This document shows, piece after piece, positions 9,825-21,033 of a DNA stretch of 64,000 nt (its first letter is position 1; the number at the start of each line of letters is the position of its first letter). A model generated the notes under the pieces. It ran no database searches. It saw only the letters and a list, made by a program, of their open reading frames with translations, and was not told where the DNA came from. Both the position numbers and the translations under genes were made by a program. Source of the DNA: Mycolicibacterium porcinum (GTDB taxonomy: Bacteria; Actinomycetota; Actinomycetes; Mycobacteriales; Mycobacteriaceae); the NCBI GenBank assembly GCA_001942045.1, contig MSTD01000013.1, positions 1 to 64,000 on the forward strand. Direction: 5' to 3'.

Positions 9825-10256
9825 ATGCGAATCGCGGACGTGCTGAAGAACAAGGGCACGGCGGTGGTGACGATTTCGCCGGAGACCACGGTGACCGAGC
9901 TGTTGGCCGGGCTGACCGAGCTGAACATCGGCGCCATGGTGGTGATGGGGCCCGGCGGTCTGGCCGGCATCGTCTCGGAGCGTGATGTGGTGCGCAAGCT
10001 GCATGAGCGGGGCAGCAGCCTGCTGGCGCAGCCGGTGTCGGAGATCATGACCACGGTGGTGGCGACCTGTACGCCGCGCGACACCGTGGATCACCTGAGC
10101 GCGCTGATGACCGAGAACCGGGTGCGGCACATCCCGGTGCTCGACGGCGGACGGCTGGCCGGCATCGTCAGCATCGGCGACATCGTCAAGACCCGGATGG
10201 AAGAACTCGAGGCCGAGCAGGAACAGCTGCAGGCCTACATCACCCAGAGCCGTTGA
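9825..10256 (+). CDS. CBS-domain pair protein (Rv2406c-like)
   Basis: A 143-residue protein made of two CBS repeats, roughly residues 7-62 and 74-128. The repeats contain MVVMGPGGLAGIVSERDVVRKL and HIPVLDGGRLAGIVSIGDIVK. The C-terminus is a short charged helix, MEELEAEQEQLQAYI. CBS pairs bind adenosyl ligands such as AMP, ATP or SAM and act as regulatory or sensor modules. No effector domain is attached, so a partner protein is likely. A CGGAGG ribosome-binding site is 10 bases upstream of the ATG. Confidence 0.88.
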   Translation: MRIADVLKNKGTAVVTISPETTVTELLAGLTELNIGAMVVMGPGGLAGIVSERDVVRKLHERGSSLLAQPVSEIMTTVVATCTPRDTVDHLSALMTENRVRHIPVLDGGRLAGIVSIGDIVKTRMEELEAEQEQLQAYITQSR

Positions 10257-10292
10257 TACGCCCGCATTCGTCGTTTGTGCCATGGTGGGCAG

Positions 10293-10901
10293 ATGGCTGC
10301 CGTCGACGTTCGTGTGCCGAACAAGACTGACGTGAAGCGGCTCGCCGCGGTACTGGGCCGTGCCTTCCACAATGACCCGGTGATGTCGTGGCTCCTGGCC
10401 GACGACGCCCGTCGGTCCAAGGGCCTGCCCAGGCTGTTCGCGGCGATCACGCGCCACCACTTCCTCGCCGGCGGTGCTGCCGAGGTGGCCCTCCGGGACG
10501 GCGAGATCGGGGCGGCGGCATTGTGGGACGGGCCCGGCCGATGGAAGCAGACGCCCGGTGAGGAACTGCGGATGTTGCCGACGATGGTGCTGGCGTTCGG
10601 CCGCGACATGCGCCGCGGTCAACAGGTCGTCGAGCTCATGAAGCAACATCACCCCGAGGAGCCGCACTGGTATCTCGCGGTGATCGGCAGCGACCCCACG
10701 GTTCGCGGCGGCGGTTTCGGGCACGCCCTGATGCGATCGCGACTCGATCGCGTCGACGCCGAACACGCACCGGCGTACCTCGAGTCGAGCAACCCCGACA
10801 ACATCCCGTACTACATGCGGTTCGGGTTCGAGGTCACCGGCGAGATCGCGCTGCCCGACGGGGGACCCACCCTCACGCCGATGTGGCGGGCGCCGCGCTG
10901 A
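10293..10901 (+). CDS. GNAT-family N-acetyltransferase
   Basis: A 202-residue protein with the GNAT fold. The acetyl-CoA binding motif appears as LAVIGSDPTVRGGGFGHALM, near residues 130-149, and the C-terminal strand is NIPYYMRFGFEVTGE. The substrate is unknown. ATG 10293 is chosen because the upstream TTG at 10275 adds only six residues. The gene stands alone and converges on the PemK/MazF-like gene, with six bases between the stops. Confidence 0.85.
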   Translation: MAAVDVRVPNKTDVKRLAAVLGRAFHNDPVMSWLLADDARRSKGLPRLFAAITRHHFLAGGAAEVALRDGEIGAAALWDGPGRWKQTPGEELRMLPTMVLAFGRDMRRGQQVVELMKQHHPEEPHWYLAVIGSDPTVRGGGFGHALMRSRLDRVDAEHAPAYLESSNPDNIPYYMRFGFEVTGEIALPDGGPTLTPMWRAPR

Positions 10902-10907
10902 CGCCGG

Positions 10908-11543
10908 TCAGCTCCAGGAGTACTCGGCGCGCAGTCTGACCGCGACCGCCTCGAACCGGGTGCGATCCAGGATCGCGCCTTCGCGGCGGATGCCTTCCTC
11001 CGGCACGTCGAGCACCCGGTCCAACCGGACCCAGCTCGGCCTGCCGTCGTAATCCCAGGTGCCGGTTCCGATGGCGATCCAGTCCGGATCGTCTCGGTGG
11101 TAATCCTGGCTGGACAGCATCAACCCGAGCAGGGTGTGCTGATCACGGCCGACCACCAGGACCGGGCGGTCCTTGCCCTGGGTCGGATCGTCCTCGTAGA
11201 CCACCCAGGTCCAGACGATCTCGCCGGGATCGGCCTGTCCGTCCAGGTCGGGTGCGTAGACGACTTTGCGGGCCCGGTGTGCGGTGGGCACGCTGTGCTT
11301 CGATACCGGGCGGCCGGCGGTGATCGCCTGGGGCGGCGGGGCGGCGGCGCCGGCGAGTACGCCAAGGCCCAGCCTGAGGCCCTGTTGAAGACCTTGTTGG
11401 ATGCCCTGCTGCACGGTCCGCGGCATGTTGTCCGTGGTCTGTAACTGGCGGACGAACTTCGGTGCCTCGTTGAACACCAGGTGCTCGGCGCCATCCACTA
11501 CGCCCTTGAGAACCTGTTGGAACGTCTTCCACTGCGACGCCAT
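10908..11543 (-). CDS. PemK/MazF-like domain protein with N-terminal extension (Rv2405-like)
   Basis: A 211-residue protein. About 90 N-terminal residues form a helical, Gln- and Ala-rich stretch; the C-terminal half resembles the PemK/MazF fold, with GEIVWTWVVYEDDPTQGKDRPVLVVGRD. MazF toxins are endoribonucleases, but this family is a conserved single-copy protein without an adjacent antitoxin gene, so a toxin role is not supported by context. The divergent neighbour is lepA. ATG 11543 is used; a start at 11555 is also possible. Confidence 0.72.
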   Translation of the reverse strand: MASQWKTFQQVLKGVVDGAEHLVFNEAPKFVRQLQTTDNMPRTVQQGIQQGLQQGLRLGLGVLAGAAAPPPQAITAGRPVSKHSVPTAHRARKVVYAPDLDGQADPGEIVWTWVVYEDDPTQGKDRPVLVVGRDQHTLLGLMLSSQDYHRDDPDWIAIGTGTWDYDGRPSWVRLDRVLDVPEEGIRREGAILDRTRFEAVAVRLRAEYSWS

Positions 11544-11622
11544 GGTGTCGAGCATATGCGAGGCGACCCCTGGCGATTGTGTCGCGACGGTGGTTGCTCG
11601 ATACCCTTAGGGAGCACAGCAC

Positions 11623-13497
<1,875 letters not shown>

Positions 13498-13554
13498 CCC
13501 GCTCGGGATTGCTTCGCGCTGAGCGCAACCCTGTCCGCGGGCCGGCGCCGGTCG

Positions 13555-13560
13555 TAGCGT
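13555..13560 (+). promoter_or_regulatory. Putative leaderless -10 element for the monooxygenase operon
   Basis: TAGCGT fits TANNNT and ends seven bases before the GTG at 13568. No ribosome-binding site is seen, so the five-gene operon probably begins as a leaderless mRNA. The 70-base gap after lepA holds nothing else that I recognise. Confidence 0.5.
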
Positions 13561-13567
13561 CGCCGGA

Positions 13568-14872
13568 GTGTCCAGAGAGCTGCATCTGCTGGCCTTCGGC
13601 AATACCCGGTCTACCGGGCCGTGGCGGCATCCCGACATCGACAACAGCACCGCCGGGGTGCGCCGACGGCTGATCAGCCATGCGCAGACCGCCGAGGCCG
13701 GTACCTTTGACGCGCTGTTCTTCGCCGACGGCCTGAACTACGGCCCCCCGGCGACCTGGCCGTACAAGATCACCGAGGACTTCGAACCGCTCACCGCGAC
13801 TGCTGCGCTGTCCTCGGTCACCGAGCGGATCGGGCTGGTTGTCACCGGATCGGCCACCCTGGCTCATCCGTATCACCTTGCCCGCCAGCTTCTTTCGCTC
13901 GACCATTTGAGCGGAGGCCGGGCCGGCTGGAATCTGGTCACCAGCTTCGCGCAGGCGGCCGCCGACAACTTCAGCGCCCGCGGCGTGGTGGCCCACGACG
14001 AGCGCTATCGCATCGCCGAGGAAGCGCTTGAGGTGGTCCGAAAGCTGTGGGACGGCTGGGGTGAGGACACCATCGTCGAAGACCGCGCGTCGGGGATCTT
14101 CAACGACGTCACCAGAATTCAGCCGACCGACCACCACGGGCGCTACTTTGACGTGGCGGGTCCGCTGGGCGCGGCCCGCTCGGCCCAAGGGCAGCCGGTA
14201 CTGTTCCAGGCCGGATCCTCGGAAACGGGACGGGGTTTCGCGGCCCGGCACGCCGATGTGATCTTCACCAGCCACGGCAACCGGGCGCGGGCGCAGGAGT
14301 TCTACACCCAGATCCAGCAGGAGTCGCGGCGGTTGGGCCGCGCCAGGCCGCCGCTGATCACCCCGTCGCTGCGGTATCTCGTCGGCTCCACTGAAGAGGA
14401 AGCCCGGCGCGCCCAGCAGCAGGAGTACGAGTACTTCAGCCCGCAATACCAGGCCGGCTGGCTGCTCGAGGTCGACGTCGACGTCACCGAGGCGGACCTC
14501 GACGGCCCGGTGCCGGAGTCGGCCTTCCCGGCGCACACCGAGACCCACCAGACCGCGCTGGCCGGCTACCGCCTGCTGGCCACTGAGGGAAACCCGACCG
14601 TGCGAGAGTTCCTGTACCGCACCGTCAACGGATGGGGTGCCGCCGTGGTGGGCACACCCGAGCAGATCGCCGACGAGATCGAGCGATGGTTCACCACCGG
14701 GGCCGCCGACGGGTTCGTGCTGCGGGACTCCGGATTGCCCGGCCAGCATGAGCTTTTCGTGGAGCAGGTGGTGCCGGTGCTACGTAAGCGCGGACTGTTC
14801 CGCCACGAGTACGCCGGGACCACCCTGCGATCCCACCTTGGGCTCGACGTCCCGCAGCGACGTCTGTCATGA
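13568..14872 (+). CDS. NtaA/SnaA/DszA-family FMN-dependent monooxygenase, first copy
   Basis: A 434-residue luciferase-like monooxygenase of the NtaA/SnaA/DszA group. Family marks are GTFDALFFADGLNYG, LDHLSGGRAGWNLVTSF, NFSARGVVAHDERYRIAEE and PVLFQAGSSETGRGFAARHADVIF. These enzymes use FMNH2 from a separate reductase to oxidise sulfones, nitrilotriacetate or similar compounds. No reductase gene is in the operon. The next gene starts with an ATGA overlap. With an APC permease and an acyl-CoA-dehydrogenase-like oxidase downstream, an organosulfur compound is the most likely substrate; that is inferred. Confidence 0.87.
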   Translation: MSRELHLLAFGNTRSTGPWRHPDIDNSTAGVRRRLISHAQTAEAGTFDALFFADGLNYGPPATWPYKITEDFEPLTATAALSSVTERIGLVVTGSATLAHPYHLARQLLSLDHLSGGRAGWNLVTSFAQAAADNFSARGVVAHDERYRIAEEALEVVRKLWDGWGEDTIVEDRASGIFNDVTRIQPTDHHGRYFDVAGPLGAARSAQGQPVLFQAGSSETGRGFAARHADVIFTSHGNRARAQEFYTQIQQESRRLGRARPPLITPSLRYLVGSTEEEARRAQQQEYEYFSPQYQAGWLLEVDVDVTEADLDGPVPESAFPAHTETHQTALAGYRLLATEGNPTVREFLYRTVNGWGAAVVGTPEQIADEIERWFTTGAADGFVLRDSGLPGQHELFVEQVVPVLRKRGLFRHEYAGTTLRSHLGLDVPQRRLS

Positions 14873-16251
14873 CTGAACCGTATGTGCTGTCGGCGTTCAC
14901 CATGTCGACGGTGTCGCACGGCAACTTCGGGCTGTGGCGCCACCCGCAGGACCGCACCGCCGACTACACCGATGTCCGGTACTGGGTGGAGCTGGCGAAG
15001 CTGCTCGATGACGGCGGATTCGACGTGCTGTTCATCGCCGACGCGGTCGGGCAACTCGACGTGTTCGGCGGCGACGCCAGTGCCGCGCTGGCCCGGGCGG
15101 TGCAGACACCGGTGACCGACCCGCTGTTGGCGGTCTCGGCGATGGCCGCGGCCACCGAGAGGTTGGGATTCGGTATCACCGTATCCACCACCTACGAGAG
15201 CCCATATCTGCTGGCCCGCAAGTTCAGCACCCTGGATCACCTGACCGGCGGCCGGATCGGCTGGAACATCGTCACCTCGCTGCTCGATAGCGCCGCGCGC
15301 AACATCATCGGCCGCGACCGGCAGATCCCGCATGACGAGCGCTACGCGATGGCCCAGGAATTCGTCGAAGTGACCTACAAGCTCTGGGAAGGCTCGTGGG
15401 AACCGGACGCGGTCCTCCGCGATGCCGAGCGCGGGGTGTACACCGACCCGGCGAAAGTGCACGACATCGGCCACCACGGCAGGTATTTCACGGTGCCCGG
15501 CGCCCACCTGGTCGAACCGTCGCCGCAACGCACCCCGGTGTTGTTCCAGGCCGGCACCTCACCGGCGGGGCGGGAGTTCGCCGCCCGCAACGCCGAACTG
15601 GTGTTCGTCAGCGACCCGCGGCCCGAGGTCCTGCGCGGCCACATCGAGGACATTCGTCGTCGGGCAGCCGGACACGGCCGTGACCCGCTGTCGCTGAAGT
15701 TCATCACGTCGGTCGAGATCGTCACGGACAGTACCGATTCCGCAGCCCAGGCGAAGGCGCGTGAACTCGGCGAATTCCATGACCTGGAAGGCGGGTTGGT
15801 GCTGTTGTCGGCTCTGTCGGGCGTGGACTGGTCGACATACGGGGTCGATCGCCCGATCGAGCAGTTCGACACCGATGCGAGCCGGTCCATCCTGGCCGCG
15901 GTCACCGATTCCGGTGTCCGAGAGCGCCTGACGCTGCGGGATTACGTCGGGGGACTGGGCGGATTCGGCGGCGAGCTGTTCGTGGGGTCGGCCACCACGG
16001 TGGCCGATGCGCTGGACGCGTACGCCGACCGCGCCGGGGTGGACGGCTTCAACATCGCCTATCACGTCACGCCCGGCAGCTTCGCCGACGTGGCCACCTA
16101 CCTCATCCCCGAACTCCGCCGGCGTGGCCGTGCCCGCGAGCTCTCCGATCCGACCACCTTGCGGCAGAAGCTGTTCGGCGGCGACGACGGACTGTTGGCC
16201 GGCGGGCACCCGGGCGCCGGATTCCGAAGGAATACCGTTCACTCGCAATAG
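14869..16251 (+). CDS. NtaA/SnaA/DszA-family FMN-dependent monooxygenase, second copy
   Basis: A 460-residue paralogue of the preceding gene with the same order of blocks: GFDVLFIADAVGQLDVFG, LDHLTGGRIGWNIVTSLLDSAARN, DERYAMAQEFVEVTYKLWEGSW and PVLFQAGTSPAGREFAARNAELVF. The two differ too much to be a recent duplication, so they may act on successive or alternative substrates. It is co-translated with the first copy (ATGA overlap) and followed after 96 bases by the permease gene. Confidence 0.87.
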   Translation: MTEPYVLSAFTMSTVSHGNFGLWRHPQDRTADYTDVRYWVELAKLLDDGGFDVLFIADAVGQLDVFGGDASAALARAVQTPVTDPLLAVSAMAAATERLGFGITVSTTYESPYLLARKFSTLDHLTGGRIGWNIVTSLLDSAARNIIGRDRQIPHDERYAMAQEFVEVTYKLWEGSWEPDAVLRDAERGVYTDPAKVHDIGHHGRYFTVPGAHLVEPSPQRTPVLFQAGTSPAGREFAARNAELVFVSDPRPEVLRGHIEDIRRRAAGHGRDPLSLKFITSVEIVTDSTDSAAQAKARELGEFHDLEGGLVLLSALSGVDWSTYGVDRPIEQFDTDASRSILAAVTDSGVRERLTLRDYVGGLGGFGGELFVGSATTVADALDAYADRAGVDGFNIAYHVTPGSFADVATYLIPELRRRGRARELSDPTTLRQKLFGGDDGLLAGGHPGAGFRRNTVHSQ

Positions 16252-16347
16252 AATCCCGCCGATTCCATAGCTGACGGTGCGAATCCGATTGCGGCAGTGT
16301 GGCAGTACACACCGCGGCAGGCATCGCGGTCAGAAAGGGACATTGCC

Positions 16348-17832
16348 GTGACTACTACAGACGATCCGAAGGCCCCGACGACGGAGGCCGCTGGCCGCAC
16401 CCTCATTTCAGCGGAATCGACGGGGCTGGAATCCGGGGCGCTGGGCCCGTGGGGCGTGTTCGCCCAAGGGTTGGCGGCTGCCGCACCCAGTGTGGCCCTG
16501 GCCGTGGTGCCGTTCTCGTTGTTCGTCGCGGCGGGCAAGGGGGCGGCATGGGCCGCCGTGATCGGCCTGTCCATCGTCGTGCTGGTCGCCATCACGATCA
16601 GCTTCCAGGCCAAGCGCACGGTGTCCTCCGGATCGCTGGGCACGTACACCGGTAACGGGCTGGGCCCGGGCTTCGCCTTCGCGGCCGGGTTCAGCCTGTT
16701 GTTCGGCTACATCGGTTTCGCCACCACCGGCACCCTCGGTGGCGTGCTGTATCTCGACGCGTTCCTGGAGTCGATCGGCCTCGGATCGCAAGCGGTGTGG
16801 TTCCGCCTGCTGCTGGTGATCGTGGTGGTCGGGGTCGCGGTGTACCTGCCGTACCGCGGGGTTTCCCTGGCTGCCAAGTACGAGCTGGCCTTCGAGTTAC
16901 TGGCCATCGCGTCCATCCTGGTGATCATCGTGGCCTCCTACATCGGTTACGGGTTCCGCATCGACTGGGAACAGTGGAATCCGCAGCACCTCGGGTCAAG
17001 TGCGACGTTCATCGCGGCGGTCACCGCGGTGGGTTCCTACGCCGGCTTCGAAAGCGTGGCCTCGCTCGGGGCCGAAGCCAAGGACGCGCACCGCAACATC
17101 GCCAGATCGCTTCTGCGCGTGGTGCTCCTGATCGGCGCCCTGTACATCTTCGCGACGTACCCGCAGATCCTGCACTTCGGTGAGATCGACGGCGACAAGG
17201 CGGTGCTGCCGCAGCTGGCCGCCAGCGTCGGGGTCGAATGGGTCAACCAGGTCGTCAGCGGTGCCGTCGCGATCGCGTTCATCGTGTTCGTCACCGCGGT
17301 CACCACCGCAGCGGCACGGTCGCTGTTCACCTTCGCCCACGAAGGCGCACTGCCGCAGGTGTTCACCAAGGTGCACCCCACCTACAAGACGCCGTGGGCC
17401 GGTGTGGTGTTCGTCGGGATCCTCGCGCTGGCATTCTCGGTCACGGCCACCTTCAGTTCCGCCGGCCGTTTGGTGTTCGACGTCTACGGCGGCTACGTGG
17501 CCAACTGGGGCTTCCTGGTCAGCTACCTGCTGGTGGTCATCGCGACGCCGATCTGGCTGCGCAAGATCGGTGCTCTCACACCGCGACGACTGGCCGTCGC
17601 GGTCGCGGCCACCATCGGACTGGGGTACGTGATCGTCAGCAACTTCTATCCGGTGCCCGAATTCCCGTTCAACATCCTGCCTTTCGTGTTCGGGGCCATC
17701 CTGCTGGCCGGGCTGTCCTGGTACTGGTACCTCAAGCGGACCCGGCCCGAGGTGGCGAACCGGATCGGCACCATCCAGAGCATCTCGGACGAGGAGCAGC
17801 AGCGCCTGCTCGATGCGGGGGTGACGCCGTGA
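16348..17832 (+). CDS. APC-superfamily amino acid/polyamine-type permease
   Basis: A 494-residue protein with about 12 hydrophobic helices. The N-terminus GLESGALGPWGVFAQGLAAAAPSVALAVVP and the motif AAVTAVGSYAGFESVASLGAEAKDAHRNI are typical of APC transporters. GTG 16348 is preferred over an upstream start because GAAAGGGA lies about eight bases before it. The location between two organosulfur-type monooxygenases and an oxidase gene suggests uptake of the compound they degrade. The stop overlaps the GNAT gene (GTGA). Confidence 0.87.
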   Translation: MTTTDDPKAPTTEAAGRTLISAESTGLESGALGPWGVFAQGLAAAAPSVALAVVPFSLFVAAGKGAAWAAVIGLSIVVLVAITISFQAKRTVSSGSLGTYTGNGLGPGFAFAAGFSLLFGYIGFATTGTLGGVLYLDAFLESIGLGSQAVWFRLLLVIVVVGVAVYLPYRGVSLAAKYELAFELLAIASILVIIVASYIGYGFRIDWEQWNPQHLGSSATFIAAVTAVGSYAGFESVASLGAEAKDAHRNIARSLLRVVLLIGALYIFATYPQILHFGEIDGDKAVLPQLAASVGVEWVNQVVSGAVAIAFIVFVTAVTTAAARSLFTFAHEGALPQVFTKVHPTYKTPWAGVVFVGILALAFSVTATFSSAGRLVFDVYGGYVANWGFLVSYLLVVIATPIWLRKIGALTPRRLAVAVAATIGLGYVIVSNFYPVPEFPFNILPFVFGAILLAGLSWYWYLKRTRPEVANRIGTIQSISDEEQQRLLDAGVTP

Positions 17833-18821
17833 CACTCACCCACGACGCCGCAGTCGTGACGACCGGTTGGACCGTCACCCAGATAACCTCACGGCACCAC
17901 CCGCTGATCGCCGACTTCCTGGCCACCACACCGGGACTCGGTGGTCGCAAGTTCGCCGCCGATTCCCGCGATGTCGCCGAGCAACTCGGCGGTGTGTATC
18001 CCGGCTCGGCCGTCGTCCTGCTCGATGAAGCCGGTGCGGTGGCCGGATACGCCGCCCTGCACCGGCCGGACGGTGCCGAACCGGAGGTGTTGGGGAGCTT
18101 CGTATTCGGCCCGCACGCCCCGGCCGAGACGGTGCGTGCGATCGTCGACGAGATCGTCGGGCAGTTCCGCCGGGTGGCCGTCCCCGGCGCCTACCTACGG
18201 GTGTTCATCGGCGCCGATCAGCCAGTGACGATCGATGCGCTGGTCGCGCACGGAGCCCGCCGCGAGCGCCAATTCGCCAGCACCCGAAAGTCATTGAGCG
18301 AGGAGGATCCGGTGGCGCTGGCCGATGCCGGCATCACGTCGATCACGATCCTCTCGTGGCCCGAGGTGGTGGCGGCGGGTCTCACCGAGCAGGTCCGGCA
18401 GGTCCAATTCGATACCTTCCGTGAGCATTTCGGGAACATGTCGAAGACCCCGCAGCGCTGGGAGCATCACTTGGCCAGCCGGTCGTTCACTCCGGATTTC
18501 AGTCTGGCCGCCGTGGACGACGACGGCGTGGTGGTCGGTTACGTGCTCGGTTCGACGTACACGTCGGGAACCGGTGCCGACGAGATCCGCAGTGCGCACA
18601 CCGACTACATCGGTGTGCGCGCGGACCGGCGCAAGGCCGGTACCGCGGAGCTGCTGCTGCGCAAGCTCTGGTTGGCGGCGCTGCGGCGCGGGTTCACCCA
18701 CGCCTCGCTGGGAACCGACATCGCCAACGCCAGCAACGCCCATCGGCTGTACGCCCGGTTGGGTTATCGCACTGTCCGCGACGAGTACGCCTACCGGATC
18801 GACGCCGAGGAGAAGTCGTAA
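17829..18821 (+). CDS. Double GNAT-domain acetyltransferase
   Basis: A 330-residue protein with two GNAT-like halves. The C-terminal half has a clear acetyl-CoA region, TDYIGVRADRRKAGTAELLLRKLWLAALRRGF, followed by NASNAHRLYARLGYRTVRDEY. The N-terminal half (about residues 15-150) is more diverged. It may acetylate the amine of a substrate or product handled by this operon. GTG 17829 overlaps the permease stop by four bases, and the next gene starts right after its TAA. Confidence 0.8.
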   Translation: MTLTHDAAVVTTGWTVTQITSRHHPLIADFLATTPGLGGRKFAADSRDVAEQLGGVYPGSAVVLLDEAGAVAGYAALHRPDGAEPEVLGSFVFGPHAPAETVRAIVDEIVGQFRRVAVPGAYLRVFIGADQPVTIDALVAHGARRERQFASTRKSLSEEDPVALADAGITSITILSWPEVVAAGLTEQVRQVQFDTFREHFGNMSKTPQRWEHHLASRSFTPDFSLAAVDDDGVVVGYVLGSTYTSGTGADEIRSAHTDYIGVRADRRKAGTAELLLRKLWLAALRRGFTHASLGTDIANASNAHRLYARLGYRTVRDEYAYRIDAEEKS

Positions 18822-20057
18822 ATGTCAACGGAAAGCACCTATCTGAAGCGTCCGACCGGCTATGACGCCGAGCTGCGTTCGGTGTTCGGGCCGATCTTCG
18901 CCCAGATTGCCGAGGGGAATCGACAGCGTGAGGCCGACCGGGTTTTCCCGCACGAGCAGGTGCGCTGGCTGAACGACGCCGGGTTCGGCACCTTGCGGAT
19001 CTCGGCCGAGCAGGGTGGTTTCGGTGCCTCACTGGAACAGACCTTCCTGCTGCTGGCCGAGCTGGGGGAGGCCGACGCCAACGTCGCCCATATCTGGCGC
19101 AACCATCTGGCCTTCGTCGAGGACCGACTCAACGCGCCGGTATCGGAGGACAACACCACGTGGATCAAGCGGTTTGTGGCCGGTGAGTTCGTCGGCGGCG
19201 GCTGGACCGAGGCCAACAATCTGACCCTGGCCAATCTGGCCACGACCGTCGCCGAGGAGGACGGCCACTGGTTGGTGACCGGCGCGAAATACTATGCGAC
19301 GGGCAGCCTTTACGCCGACTGGCTGGACGTGCTCGGTCGCGGTGAGGACGGTGAGCTGTGGACCGCACTGGTGCGTGCCGACGACCCCGGCGTCACGCTC
19401 ATCGACGACTGGCGCGGATTCGGTCAGCGCACCACGGGCAGCGGCTCGGCCCGCTACGACCGGGCCCGCGCCGAGCGCGGCAATGTGTTTCCGGCCGGAG
19501 AGCGGTTCACCTATCAGGCGCACTTCTACCAGATCGCCATGCTGGCGGTGCTGACCGGAATCATCAGGGCCGCGCAACGGGACGGGTCGGCCGCGTTGAC
19601 GGCGCGGCAGCGCAACTATCCGCAGGGGTTGGCCGAGGTTCCGGCCGCCGATCCGCAGCTGCTGCAGGTGATCGGCGAGGTCTCGGCCGAGGCATTCGGC
19701 GCGGCGGCGGCGCTGGCGCAGGCCGCCCGCAGCCTGGACCGGATCGTGGCGGGCCGGCTCGCGGGCAGCGGTGACCAGGCCCGCCAGTTGCTCGTCGACG
19801 CCGAGGTGGCCGTCACCCAGGCCCAGCTGGTGATCGTGGCCGCGGCACTGCGGGCCACCACGCGGGTGTTCGACGCGCTCGGCGCCTCAGGAGTCTCCGA
19901 AGAGCTAGGCCTGGACCGGCATTGGCGCAACGCCCGCACGCTGGCCTCCCACAACCCGGTGGTCTACAAGGCACGCATCCTCGGCGACTGGTTCATCAAC
20001 GGTAAGGACCCGGTGGCCGACCTGGTGTCGAGAGGCCGCGGCGGACAGGGCAACTGA
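18822..20057 (+). CDS. Acyl-CoA dehydrogenase-like flavin oxidoreductase (SfnB/DszC type)
   Basis: A 411-residue protein with the acyl-CoA dehydrogenase fold: an N-terminal helical part with FPHEQVRWLNDAGFGTLRISAEQGGFGAS, a central domain with GGWTEANNLTLANLATTVAEEDGHWLVTG, and a C-terminal helical part ending near HNPVVYKARILGDWFING. Members of this branch (SfnB, DszC and relatives) are sulfur-scavenging oxidoreductases or FMNH2-dependent monooxygenases rather than true acyl-CoA dehydrogenases. It is the last gene of the five-gene operon and converges on the reductase gene at 20065. Confidence 0.82.
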   Translation: MSTESTYLKRPTGYDAELRSVFGPIFAQIAEGNRQREADRVFPHEQVRWLNDAGFGTLRISAEQGGFGASLEQTFLLLAELGEADANVAHIWRNHLAFVEDRLNAPVSEDNTTWIKRFVAGEFVGGGWTEANNLTLANLATTVAEEDGHWLVTGAKYYATGSLYADWLDVLGRGEDGELWTALVRADDPGVTLIDDWRGFGQRTTGSGSARYDRARAERGNVFPAGERFTYQAHFYQIAMLAVLTGIIRAAQRDGSAALTARQRNYPQGLAEVPAADPQLLQVIGEVSAEAFGAAAALAQAARSLDRIVAGRLAGSGDQARQLLVDAEVAVTQAQLVIVAAALRATTRVFDALGASGVSEELGLDRHWRNARTLASHNPVVYKARILGDWFINGKDPVADLVSRGRGGQGN

Positions 20058-20064
20058 GCCCGGA

Positions 20065-20979
20065 TCAGACGACGCGCAGCACCGCTTTGCCCGCCACCTT
20101 GCGGCCCAACAACGCTTGCGCGGCGGCGGCGGTGTTCTCCCACGAGTCCCGCAGGCCGATCTGCGGATCGAGCTCGCCGTCGGCCAACAGGGTCAGCAGG
20201 TAGTCGAGATCGTCCTGGAACGGCGCCCGGACCGTGAACGGCTCCAACCGCTTTCGGTTACCGGTGCGCCGTTCCTGCTCGAAGTTGATCGTGGTCGGTT
20301 CATTGGAGGCCATCCCGATGGACTGCACCGAGCCGCCGTCGGACACCAGGCTGAACGCCTGGGCCAGGAGTTTCCCACCGACGTTGTCGAGCACCCCGAA
20401 CACCGGCTCGGTCACGGAATCCAGGCCGACCACCACCTCGGCCGCACCCAATTCCTCCAGACCCTCACCGCGCGGGGCGCTGCCGACCGCGGCCACCACA
20501 TGCGCGCCGGCCCGGGCGGCCAACTGCACGGCGTACCGACCGACACCGCCGGACGCGCCGGTGATCAAAACCCGCCGTCCGACAACCGGCCCGAGGGCGC
20601 GTAGTGCCTGTAGTGCCGTCACCCCGGCGACCGGCAGCGCGGCCGCTTCGTCGAACTCGACGAACTCGGGCAGCTCGGCCAAATTGTCGGTGGACACCAC
20701 CCGTCGTTCGGCCCAGCCGGCCTCGCCGCTGAATCCGACCACCCTGGTCCCGGCCGGCGGGCCGGAACCGTCGGCCGCGGCCTGAGCGACGATGCCCGCA
20801 CTGTCCCAACCGGGAACTTCGCCGGGACGGCGCATCTGGTCGATGAAATGCAGTTCGCCGAAGTTCAGGGCGATCGCGTGCACCTCGATGAGGGCCTGCG
20901 ATTCGGTGGCGGATGGCTCGGCGACGTCGTCGAACCGGAGATTGGCAGGAGCGTGCGGGTCGTAGACGAGGGCTCGCAT
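20065..20979 (-). CDS. Zinc-free medium-chain dehydrogenase/quinone reductase family protein
   Basis: A 304-residue MDR-family protein. It has an N-terminal GroES-like domain (IEVHAIALNFGELHFIDQMRRPGEVPGWDSAGIV) and a Rossmann domain with RVLITGASGGVGRYAVQLAARAGAHVVA. The structural and catalytic zinc ligands of alcohol dehydrogenases are absent, so NAD(P)H:quinone reductase-like activity is more likely. ATG 20979 is chosen because the upstream open frame has no family similarity. It is divergent from the methyltransferase gene. Confidence 0.86.
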   Translation of the reverse strand: MRALVYDPHAPANLRFDDVAEPSATESQALIEVHAIALNFGELHFIDQMRRPGEVPGWDSAGIVAQAAADGSGPPAGTRVVGFSGEAGWAERRVVSTDNLAELPEFVEFDEAAALPVAGVTALQALRALGPVVGRRVLITGASGGVGRYAVQLAARAGAHVVAAVGSAPRGEGLEELGAAEVVVGLDSVTEPVFGVLDNVGGKLLAQAFSLVSDGGSVQSIGMASNEPTTINFEQERRTGNRKRLEPFTVRAPFQDDLDYLLTLLADGELDPQIGLRDSWENTAAAAQALLGRKVAGKAVLRVV

Positions 20980-21033
20980 GAAGGGGCTAACCCCGGACGG
21001 TGTTCGGCTATTCCCTCCCATAGGGTGGCGCAG

